Of a stretch of 7,524 nucleotides of DNA, positions 1 through 6,052 are shown piece after piece (the first letter of the stretch is position 1; the number at the start of each line of letters is the position of its first letter). The stretch comes from an uncultured Bacilli bacterium (GTDB taxonomy: Bacteria > Bacillota_I > Bacilli_A > RF39 > UBA660). Location of the stretch: assembly GCA_948801035.1 (NCBI GenBank), contig CAQHJP010000023.1:1-7524 (forward strand). The letters are read 5' to 3'. The position numbers were made by a program, and so were the translations under genes. The notes under the pieces are model-generated. The model ran no database searches. It was not told where the DNA came from and was given only the letters and a program-made list of their open reading frames with translations.

Positions 1-2283
1 GAATATGATTTAACAGAAGAAATAATACTTGATAAAAATAAAAAACATAATATAAATGTTGTTATAGATAGACTTATAATTAAAGAAGATGCAAGAAGCA
101 GACTATATGAAGCCATTGAAACAGCTTGTAAGCTTTCAAATGGTAAATGTGTAATTGATGTAGTTGGTTCAAATGAAATAATTATGAGTGAAAAATATGC
201 ATGTCCAAAGTGTGACTTTTCACTTCCAGAATTAGAACCTAGAATGTTTTCTTTTAATGCTCCATATGGCGCATGCGAGGAATGTAAAGGACTTGGAATA
301 AAAATGAAAATTGATCCAGACTTAGTAATTCCAGACAAGTCTAAATCTATTAAAAAAGGCGCTATTACAGCAATAAATGTTGATGAAGGAAGTACTATAT
401 TTACACAACTTGATACAGTATGTAATTATTATGATATAGATATGTCTATTCCAGTTTGTGAATTAGATAAAGAAAAATTAAATATATTACTTTATGGAAG
501 CCCAGATATTTTAGAATTTAAATATGTATCAAAAAATGGAAATACTAGAAATCAAAAAGATTATTATGAAGGTATAATAACTAATTTAGAACGTAGATAT
601 ATGGAAACTAAAAGTGGCTGGATAAGAGATTGGATAGAAGGTTTTATGACAGAACTTCCATGTCCAAAATGTCATGGCGCTAGACTTGATGAAAGTATTT
701 TATCAGTTAAAATTAAAGATAAAAGCATTTATGATGTTACACTTTTAAGTATAAAAGAGTTATACAATTTTATAACAACACTAAAACTTAGTCGTGAAAA
801 AGAAGAAATAGCTAAATTAATATTAAAAGAAATAGAAAATAGATTAAGTTTTTTAATTAATGTAGGATTAGAATATTTAACTTTAGCTAGATCAGCTGCA
901 ACTTTATCAGGTGGTGAGGCACAAAGAATTAGACTTGCGACACAAATAGGTTCTAAGTTAACAGGCGTGCTTTATGTTTTAGATGAGCCTTCAATAGGAC
1001 TTCATCAGAGGGATAATGAAAGATTAATAAATTCACTTTTAGAAATGAGAGACTTAGGTAATACTTTAATTGTTGTTGAACATGACACTGATACTATGCT
1101 TGCAAGTGATTTTTTAGTAGATATAGGTCCCGGTGCAGGAGTTCACGGCGGATACGTTGTAGCTAAAGGTACGCCTAAAGAAGTTATGGAATGTGAAGAT
1201 AGTTTAACAGGAAAATATTTAAAAGGCATAGAAAAAATAGATGTCCCTAATAAAAGAAGAAAAGGCAATAAAAAGTTTATTGAGATAAAAGGCGCAAAAG
1301 AAAATAATTTAAAAAATATTAATGTAAAAATTCCTCTTGGAACATTTACTTGTATAACAGGTGTATCAGGTTCAGGTAAATCTACATTAATAAATGAAAT
1401 ACTATATAAAAATTGTAAAAATCAGTTATATAAATCAAAAGAAAAACCTGGAAAATGTAAAGAAATATTAGGACTAGAAAATATAGATAAAGTAATAGAT
1501 ATATCGCAATCTCCAATAGGTAGAACACCAAGAAGTAACCCAGCTACTTATACAGGTGTATTTGATGATATAAGAGATGTATTTACTCAGACTAAAGAAG
1601 CAAAAATAAGAGGATATGATAAATCAAGATTTTCATTTAATGTAAAAGGTGGAAGATGTGAAGCTTGTTGGGGTGATGGTGTTAAAAAAATAGAAATGCA
1701 TTTTTTACCTGATGTATATGTCCCATGTGAGGTTTGTAAAGGCACTCGTTATAATACAGAAACATTACAAATAAAATATAAAAATAAAAATATTTATGAT
1801 GTACTTGAAATGCAAGTTGAAGAAGCTTATGAATTTTTTTCAAATGTACCTAAAGTTAAAGACAAATTAAAAATGCTTATGGATGTAGGACTATCTTATA
1901 TAAAATTAGGACAAAGTGCTCCAACATTATCAGGCGGTGAAGCTGCACGTGTTAAACTTGCTAAAGAACTTCAAAAAAAACCTACTGGGAAAAGTTTATT
2001 TATTTTAGATGAACCTACAACTGGACTACATACAGATGATATTAAAAAGTTACTTATGATACTTGATAGAATAGTAGAAAATGGCGATACAGTTATTGTT
2101 ATTGAACATAATTTAGATGTTATTAAAGTATCTGATTATATAATCGACCTAGGACCAGAAGGTGGAATTGATGGTGGATGCGTGGTAGCTAAAGGAACAC
2201 CAGAAGAGGTAAGTGAAGTACCTACTAGTTATACAGGTAAATATTTAAAACAATACTTAAATAAAAATATTGAATTAAAATAA
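1..2283 (+). CDS. uvrA: UvrA, excinuclease ABC subunit A (5'-truncated by window edge)
   Basis: DNA-damage sensor of nucleotide excision repair: an ATPase dimer that finds bulky lesions in the cytoplasm and loads UvrB. The frame is open from base 1, and the 61 codons before the ATG at 184 are clearly UvrA-like (KHNINVVIDRLIIKED), so that ATG is internal. About 760 residues are visible; roughly 190 N-terminal residues, including the first Walker A, lie outside. Visible are a zinc module with Cys pairs at nt 202-213 and 274-285, the first ABC signature LSGGEAQR (904-927), Walker B VLDEPS (976-993), the second Walker A GVSGSGKS (1360-1383), the IGRTPRSNPATYTGVF block, the second zinc finger (CEAC near 1660, CEVC near 1729), the second signature LSGGEAAR (1927-1950) and Walker B ILDEPTTGLH. 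Oddity: the second signature has Ala where Gln is usual. No frameshift is seen. The family assignment is secure; the gene is closed by a hairpin terminator. Confidence 0.98.
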   Translation, partial: EYDLTEEIILDKNKKHNINVVIDRLIIKEDARSRLYEAIETACKLSNGKCVIDVVGSNEIIMSEKYACPKCDFSLPELEPRMFSFNAPYGACEECKGLGIKMKIDPDLVIPDKSKSIKKGAITAINVDEGSTIFTQLDTVCNYYDIDMSIPVCELDKEKLNILLYGSPDILEFKYVSKNGNTRNQKDYYEGIITNLERRYMETKSGWIRDWIEGFMTELPCPKCHGARLDESILSVKIKDKSIYDVTLLSIKELYNFITTLKLSREKEEIAKLILKEIENRLSFLINVGLEYLTLARSAATLSGGEAQRIRLATQIGSKLTGVLYVLDEPSIGLHQRDNERLINSLLEMRDLGNTLIVVEHDTDTMLASDFLVDIGPGAGVHGGYVVAKGTPKEVMECEDSLTGKYLKGIEKIDVPNKRRKGNKKFIEIKGAKENNLKNINVKIPLGTFTCITGVSGSGKSTLINEILYKNCKNQLYKSKEKPGKCKEILGLENIDKVIDISQSPIGRTPRSNPATYTGVFDDIRDVFTQTKEAKIRGYDKSRFSFNVKGGRCEACWGDGVKKIEMHFLPDVYVPCEVCKGTRYNTETLQIKYKNKNIYDVLEMQVEEAYEFFSNVPKVKDKLKMLMDVGLSYIKLGQSAPTLSGGEAARVKLAKELQKKPTGKSLFILDEPTTGLHTDDIKKLLMILDRIVENGDTVIVIEHNLDVIKVSDYIIDLGPEGGIDGGCVVAKGTPEEVSEVPTSYTGKYLKQYLNKNIELK

Positions 2284-2315
2284 AATGAGATGAAGGAAAT
2301 TTCATAATGGTTGGC

Positions 2316-2350
2316 ACACTAATACTCATGAAGAGCGTTAGTGTTTTTTT
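2316..2350 (+). terminator. Rho-independent terminator of uvrA
   Basis: Stem ACACTAA (2316-2322) pairs with TTAGTGT (2338-2344), with an inner CTC/GAG pairing (2325-2327 with 2333-2335) and a short loop, followed by a run of T to 2350. It starts 32 bp after the uvrA stop and separates uvrA from the following gene. Confidence 0.85.
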
Positions 2351-2379
2351 CTATTTATTTAATACTAAAAATTTTGTTT

Positions 2380-2385
2380 TATAAT
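2380..2385 (+). promoter_or_regulatory. Candidate -10 (TATAAT) for the surface coiled-coil gene
   Basis: A perfect TATAAT lies in the 178-bp gap between uvrA and the next gene, downstream of the uvrA terminator. No convincing TTGACA-like -35 sits 16-18 bp upstream (only AT-rich sequence such as TTTAAT). A second candidate is TATACAAT at 2419-2426, which resembles a SigE/SigA-type -10 but also lacks a clear -35. In such AT-rich DNA a TATAAT by chance is common, so this is a weak call. Confidence 0.3.
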
Positions 2386-2461
2386 ACTTTTACTCTAAAA
2401 AAGGATTTTGGAATGTTTTATACAATATAACTAGTAGGAAGCAATTTTAGAAAGGAATGAT

Positions 2462-4465
2462 ATGAGAAAAATAATATTTTTTTTAATATTGATGATTTTA
2501 AGCCCAAAGTTGATTCTTGCTAGTGATGTAATATACTCTGATTTTAGTGATTATACTGAATATACAGAAAATTATATAAAATCATCAGATTTAATAGATG
2601 TAAAAACAGAAAATAGGTTTTTATGGTACAAAAATATTTTGAAAGATAATGGATATAAAGTATTTAATCAAACAGATACATTTGATTTAAATGATTGCTA
2701 TTTTGGTGAGTATAGCGAGTGGGAAAAAGAAAAGGTAGAAAATTCTTCTAGAGTATATGAAAGAAGAGTTGTACATGACTTTATCATGTCTAATCCAGTT
2801 AGATATATTCATATTACAAATATACATGGAAGTGATGGCAAACTTAAAATTCCAGAATTTGAAATACAAGTGGTTAATAATAAGATTAATTATACTTACA
2901 CATGTGAAGGATGTAGTAATGATTTTGGTACATATATAAATAATGGTGTTATTTATGAAGATAATTCTTATATATCAAATGGCGGCTCAATTATAATAGA
3001 TTTAAAAAATGCATATCCAGCAAATAGAGTTATGCTTTTATATTACTTACTTGATTTAGGAGATGATGTAAAAGGATATACTATTTCATATTCAACAGAT
3101 GGTGTTAATTTATATGGTACTAAAGAATTTATATATAATGAAAAATGGTCAAGTGTATTTGAGGTAAGACAAACAATAGAAGATTTTGGTATAGATTTAA
3201 AAAATTGGACATATGAAAAGACAGATTATATGTATCCAGATATTTCTCCAGGATATGAATTTCAGGATGTGACTTTTATAGTTTATAACACTTCATATAT
3301 TGAGTATAGATATAAAGAAAAATATTGCAAAAATTTAATAAATGATAAGGAATATGGTAGTATTTATTCTGCTAGTTCATATGATGAATTTAACATAAAA
3401 GATGATGATAGTAAAAAAACATATTATAGTTATAGAACACGTGATAAATTAGAACTTAAAGATAAGCTATTAGTAAATTCTTATAATTATGATTTATCTG
3501 ATTTTGTCATTTATAGTAGTAAAGATTATGATATACAGTCAAATTTAGATATAAATAAAAATGGAATATATGATATTACTTTTTCATCTGGTGATATAAC
3601 TGCAAATAGAAAAGTAGAAGTTGATATAAATAAAGATACTATAGAATTTATAAATAAAATAAATGAACTTGAGAATAAATTAAAAGAACTAGAAGAATTA
3701 CATGAAAAAGATATGCTTCAAAAAGAAGAATTAATAAAGAAACTTGAGGAAAAAATTAGTGAATGTAGTAATTGTGATAGCAAGTATATAAATGATATTT
3801 TAAAAGAAAAAGATGAACTAATAAATAAATATTTAAATGAAGTAAAGAAAAATACTAAAAATATAGAAAATTTAAAAAATCAAATAAAGGACTTAAAGAA
3901 AAATATAAGTGAGTTAAAAAAAGATATAACTAAACTAAATAAAGAAATCGATAAAATATTAAAAACAATAATTGATTTAAAAAATAGTATAACTAATGAA
4001 GAAAAAGAAATTAAAAATTTAAAGACTGAAATAACAAAAATAGAAGATAAGTTGGATAAAGTAAATAATAAATATAATACTGTAGTTAATGATTATAAAT
4101 CTGAGATAAAAAATATAGATGATTCATATAAAAATAAAATTCAAGAGTTAGAAAAACAAATAAAATTATTAATTCAAAATAGTGAAACTAATGAAAGAGA
4201 ATCTACATATTATAAACAAGAATTAGAAAAATTAAAAAATGATATAAATGATAGTGAAGATTTAAAAGAAGAATATGATTTATCTGCATCAAAAATAGAG
4301 AATTTAGAATCTTTAAATAGTGATTTGAATGAAAGATTAAATAATTATATGCTTAAAATAAATGGGACCGAAAAAATGAATTTACTTTGGTTATATATAC
4401 TTATATTATTTTTGTTTACGATATATATGATTTATAAAATAAAAAAAAGGTCGACGGAAAAATAA
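2462..4465 (+). CDS. Secreted, membrane-anchored coiled-coil protein of unknown function
   Basis: I do not recognise this gene as a named family. Residues 1-20 form a signal peptide (positive MRK, hydrophobic core, likely cut after Ala20). Residues about 112-226 are beta-rich and read like a discoidin/F5-8C-type domain (RYIHITNIHGSDG, then GSIIIDLKNAYP and YTISYSTDGVNLY). Residues about 342-390 resemble a bacterial Ig-like repeat (NGIYDITFSSG then RKVEVDI). Residues about 394-636 are Lys/Glu/Asn/Ile-rich coiled coil, followed by a membrane helix at about 640-659 and a positive tail KIKKRSTEK. This predicts the bulk outside the membrane with the C-terminus inside. CxxC pairs occur at C148/C151 and, within the coil, at C435/C438. 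The AGAAAGGA ribosome site (2449-2456) supports this start. The 3' end overlaps putative spoIIA control elements and no terminator follows. It might be an adhesin, a cell-envelope spacer or a septum/engulfment factor, but none is shown. Confidence 0.85.
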   Translation: MRKIIFFLILMILSPKLILASDVIYSDFSDYTEYTENYIKSSDLIDVKTENRFLWYKNILKDNGYKVFNQTDTFDLNDCYFGEYSEWEKEKVENSSRVYERRVVHDFIMSNPVRYIHITNIHGSDGKLKIPEFEIQVVNNKINYTYTCEGCSNDFGTYINNGVIYEDNSYISNGGSIIIDLKNAYPANRVMLLYYLLDLGDDVKGYTISYSTDGVNLYGTKEFIYNEKWSSVFEVRQTIEDFGIDLKNWTYEKTDYMYPDISPGYEFQDVTFIVYNTSYIEYRYKEKYCKNLINDKEYGSIYSASSYDEFNIKDDDSKKTYYSYRTRDKLELKDKLLVNSYNYDLSDFVIYSSKDYDIQSNLDINKNGIYDITFSSGDITANRKVEVDINKDTIEFINKINELENKLKELEELHEKDMLQKEELIKKLEEKISECSNCDSKYINDILKEKDELINKYLNEVKKNTKNIENLKNQIKDLKKNISELKKDITKLNKEIDKILKTIIDLKNSITNEEKEIKNLKTEITKIEDKLDKVNNKYNTVVNDYKSEIKNIDDSYKNKIQELEKQIKLLIQNSETNERESTYYKQELEKLKNDINDSEDLKEEYDLSASKIENLESLNSDLNERLNNYMLKINGTEKMNLLWLYILILFLFTIYMIYKIKKRSTEK

Positions 4466-4484
4466 AACTACTTTTGTCGAATCT
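4453..4484 (+). promoter_or_regulatory. Possible SigH-type promoter for the STAS-sigma operon
   Basis: The SigH consensus is RnAGGAwWW, 11-12 bp, RnnGAATww. GACGGAAAA (4453-4461) matches the -35 except for one base, and GTCGAATCT (4476-4484) matches the -10 except at one weak position. The spacer is 14 bp, 2-3 bp longer than normal, which lowers confidence. The spoIIA operon of Bacillus subtilis is SigH-dependent, which is why this was looked for. The -35 lies in the last codons of the upstream gene. Confidence 0.35.
4473..4481 (+). promoter_or_regulatory. Spo0A box upstream of the STAS-sigma operon
   Basis: TTTGTCGAA matches the Spo0A-binding 0A box (core TGTCGAA) at every position. It lies 51 bp before the TTG start of the SpoIIAA-like gene, where Spo0A boxes are expected because Spo0A activates spoIIA in Bacillus and clostridia. 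It overlaps the SigH-like -10 and sits 4 bp before a perfect TATAAT (4486-4491), so the exact promoter geometry is unclear. Alternatively TTGTCG may serve as the -35 for TATATG (4500-4505) with a 20-bp spacer, as in Spo0A-dependent SigA promoters that have long spacers. Confidence 0.6.
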
Positions 4485-4485
4485 G

Positions 4486-4491
4486 TATAAT
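4486..4491 (+). promoter_or_regulatory. Candidate SigA -10 (TATAAT) before the STAS gene
   Basis: TATAAT with TG directly before it lies 41 bp upstream of the start codon. No good -35 lies 16-18 bp upstream (TAAAAC-like sequence), so any use would need an activator; the Spo0A box ends 4 bp upstream, closer than usual for SigA activation. Weak. Confidence 0.3.
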
Positions 4492-4532
4492 AATAAAAAT
4501 ATATGTGCTAAATTATTTAAGAAGGTGATAAT

Positions 4533-4874
4533 TTGTTAGATATTGATTTGTATTTTCACAAAGGTATTTTATTTATACGGCTTAAAGGAGTTTTAGATAA
4601 AGATACTAAAGACAAATTGTATGATGATGTTATGTTTATTAAAAATAGTGGAATAAATAATATAGTATTTAATTTAAGTGAAATAAAAAAAATAGATTCG
4701 GAAGGAATAAATTCTCTTTTGATAATATATTATTTATGCAAAGTAAATAATGGCAATTCCTTAATATGTGGTATTAATGACTTTCTTTTAAAAGAAATAA
4801 ATGATAGTAAGCTTTTAAGTTATATAACTGAGGCTAGTGATGAATTAAGTGCTGCAAGGGTAGTAAATTTATAG
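4533..4874 (+). CDS. spoIIAA: SpoIIAA-like anti-sigma factor antagonist (STAS domain)
   Basis: A single STAS domain of 113 residues, close to the ~117 of B. subtilis SpoIIAA. In that family the unphosphorylated protein pulls the SpoIIAB anti-sigma kinase off SigF, and SpoIIAB inactivates it by phosphorylating one serine. Here IRLKGVLDKDT (15-25) aligns with IRLTGELDHHT of SpoIIAA and KIDSEGINSLL (53-63) with the phosphorylation loop: Ser56 matches the target serine. The Asp of GELD is kept (Asp22), while the Glu is Val20. The TTG start at 4533 is the only one possible: the frame closes at a TAA (4518-4520), AAGGTGAT sits just upstream, and the next ATG would delete the first strand. The sigma gene follows after 9 bp, with its ribosome site overlapping this stop. 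Unusually, no spoIIAB lies between, so the partner must be elsewhere or lost. The role is inferred from fold and position. Confidence 0.85.
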   Translation: MLDIDLYFHKGILFIRLKGVLDKDTKDKLYDDVMFIKNSGINNIVFNLSEIKKIDSEGINSLLIIYYLCKVNNGNSLICGINDFLLKEINDSKLLSYITEASDELSAARVVNL

Positions 4875-4883
4875 GAGGATATA

Positions 4884-5543
4884 ATGGAAAATTTAGTTTT
4901 AAAAGATTTAATTTTAAAAAATAAAAATATGATTTATTCTTTAACTAAGTACTATGAAAATTATTGTAGTAAAGAAGATTTATTTCAGGCTGGTTGTATA
5001 GGAATGATTACTGCATATAATAATTATGATGATTCTATGAATGTTAAGTTTACTACTTTTGCTTACTCATATATTTTAGGAGAAATGAGAAAGTTAGTAA
5101 GAGAAAATAAAACGTTGAAAATACCTAAAAGTACACAACTATTAAATTATAAAATAGAAAAAGCTAGAATTTTACTTTCACAAAAATACATGAGAGAACC
5201 GAGTGCTACTGATATAGCTAATTATTTGCAAGTAGATTTATATATGGTCGAAGAAGCTATAAATAGTACAAAATCAGTATATAGTTTAGATAAACCTTTA
5301 AATGAGGATGGATACACTCTTTCAGAAGTTGTAAGCGCTAAACAAAAAGATTTAGATAGTTTAATACTACTAAAAGAAGAATTATCTAATTTGACAGAAT
5401 TTGAAAGAGAATTAATTGAAAAAAGATATATGAATGATTTAACACAAGTAGAAACAGCTAAGTATATGGGTATGTCCCAAGTACAAGTTTCAAGGAAGGA
5501 ACAAAAAGTGTTAGATAAATTAAAAAGCAAACTAGTAGCTTAA
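4884..5543 (+). CDS. sigF: Sporulation sigma factor, SigF-like (short N-terminus)
   Basis: RNA polymerase sigma-70 family factor of the SigF/SigG/SigB branch; the position between a spoIIAA-like gene and spoVAC points to SigF, the first forespore sigma factor. Region 2 is clear (DLFQAGCIGMITAYNNYD then KFTTFAYSYILGEMRKLVREN, about residues 32-75), region 3 follows (EPSATDIANYLQVDLYMVEEAI), and the region 4 helix-turn-helix is LTQVETAKYMGMSQVQVSR (186-204), with the SQVQVSR signature of this branch. At 219 residues it is about 35 shorter than B. subtilis SigF; aligning DLILKNKNMIYSL with DLLIEKNMRLVWSV shows that roughly the region 1.2 segment is missing. An upstream start is excluded because a TAG lies in frame at 4872-4874. 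AGGAGG (4873-4878) is an ideal ribosome site. Normally SpoIIAB holds SigF inactive, but no spoIIAB is present here. SigG is a less likely alternative. Confidence 0.88.
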   Translation: MENLVLKDLILKNKNMIYSLTKYYENYCSKEDLFQAGCIGMITAYNNYDDSMNVKFTTFAYSYILGEMRKLVRENKTLKIPKSTQLLNYKIEKARILLSQKYMREPSATDIANYLQVDLYMVEEAINSTKSVYSLDKPLNEDGYTLSEVVSAKQKDLDSLILLKEELSNLTEFERELIEKRYMNDLTQVETAKYMGMSQVQVSRKEQKVLDKLKSKLVA

Positions 5544-5565
5544 TAGCTAGTCTAGTTTGTTTTTT
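5528..5565 (+). terminator. Strong rho-independent terminator at the sigma gene stop
   Basis: CAAACTAG (5528-5535) pairs with CTAGTTTG (5552-5559), and TAGCT (5536-5540) with AGCTA (5545-5549) inside, giving 13 bp with a GT bulge and a TAAT loop, followed by six T (5560-5565). The sigma stop codon (5541-5543) is in the loop. It separates the STAS-sigma operon from spoVAC. Confidence 0.88.
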
Positions 5566-5594
5566 GTATAAATATTTATATATTTTCCATAATA
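5566..5594 (+). promoter_or_regulatory. Candidate SigG-type forespore promoter for spoVA
   Basis: GTATA (5566-5570) and CATAATA (5588-5594) fit the SigG pattern GHATR...CATnMTA with a 17-bp spacer. The position right after the sigF terminator suits a forespore operon. A caution is that transcription would start near 5600, leaving the ribosome site AGGTGA (5600-5605) at the very 5' end of the message. The SigF -10 pattern (GGnnAnAnT) is not seen. Confidence 0.5.
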
Positions 5595-5599
5595 AAAGT

Positions 5600-5605
5600 A
5601 GGTGA
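5600..5605 (+). promoter_or_regulatory. Ribosome binding site that fixes the spoVAC start
   Basis: AGGTGA lies 5 bp before the ATG at 5611. An in-frame GTG at 5602 is inside this site and so cannot be the start. Confidence 0.75.
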
Positions 5606-5610
5606 TTAAT

Positions 5611-6051
5611 ATGGATGATATAAAATACAAACATTTAGTAGAAAAACACAGTCCAAAAGAAGATGTTTTAAAAAATGTTTTACTTTCTTTCTTTATAGGT
5701 GGTTGTATGGGGCTCATAGGCCAAGGACTCGTAGATATTTATTCAAACTTTTTTGAAATATCAAGAAATGATGCAGCTATATTTATGATAACTACTTTAA
5801 TATTTATAAGTTGTCTACTTACATGTCTTGGTTTTTTTGATAAAATCGTTAATTTTGCTAGATGTGGATTAATTATTCCTATAACTGGATTTGCCCATGC
5901 AATGATGAGTGCAACTTTAGAATATAAAAAAGAGGGGTTAGTAACTGGTATTGGAGCTTCAATGTTTAAACTAGCTGGGTCAGTTATAATATTTGGTGTA
6001 GTGAGTGCATATTTATTTGGTCTTTTAAGACTTATAATAATGGGAGGATAA
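5611..6051 (+). CDS. spoVAC: SpoVAC, stage V sporulation membrane protein
   Basis: Inner-spore-membrane component of the SpoVA complex, which moves dipicolinic acid (Ca-DPA) into the forespore in sporulation and out in germination; the B. subtilis homologue has been reported to act as a mechanosensitive channel. The 146 residues fit the usual ~150. Hydrophobic segments lie near 22-44, 56-78, 85-103 and 120-143. The strongly conserved stretch PITGFAHAMMSATLEYKKEG (90-109), then MFKLAGSVIIFG, matches B. subtilis SpoVAC (PVTGFANSMASAALEYKSEG). The start is the ATG at 5611, not the in-frame GTG at 5602. It is first in a three-gene operon; the spoVAD start follows 1 bp after the stop, with its ribosome site GGGAGG inside this gene's end. 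SpoVAA and SpoVAB are not seen before it, as in the clostridial-type core operon. Confidence 0.97.
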   Translation: MDDIKYKHLVEKHSPKEDVLKNVLLSFFIGGCMGLIGQGLVDIYSNFFEISRNDAAIFMITTLIFISCLLTCLGFFDKIVNFARCGLIIPITGFAHAMMSATLEYKKEGLVTGIGASMFKLAGSVIIFGVVSAYLFGLLRLIIMGG

Positions 6052-6052
6052 C

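Noticed and set aside
184..186. ATG at 184 as the uvrA start
   Set aside because: The frame is open and clearly UvrA-like from base 1, so this Met is internal and the true start lies before the window.
2290..2305. Small inverted repeat ATGAA...TTCAT after uvrA
   Set aside because: Five AT-rich pairs with no T run; the stronger hairpin just downstream explains termination.
2345..2461. A riboswitch, T-box or small RNA in the gap before the surface-protein gene
   Set aside because: No conserved leader motif or second strong hairpin is visible; it is AT-rich sequence with a possible promoter and a ribosome site.
3650..4380. Nucleotide repeat or CRISPR-like array in the A-rich coiled-coil coding region
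   Set aside because: The similarity comes from Lys/Glu/Asn/Ile codons in heptads; there is no regularly spaced identical repeat.
4451..4480. Inverted repeat TCGAC...GTCGA after the coiled-coil gene as a terminator
   Set aside because: Only 5 bp pair cleanly around a 20-base loop and no T run follows; the right arm is better explained as a Spo0A box.
5222..5530. Reverse-strand open frame opposite the sigma gene, and similar ones at 2687-2869, 6412-6633 and 7179-7376
   Set aside because: They are antisense to well-supported genes, have no ribosome sites or recognisable domains, and are shadows of AT-rich coding sequence.
5602..5604. GTG at 5602 as the spoVAC start
   Set aside because: It lies within the AGGTGA ribosome site of the ATG at 5611, and SpoVAC aligns from that ATG.
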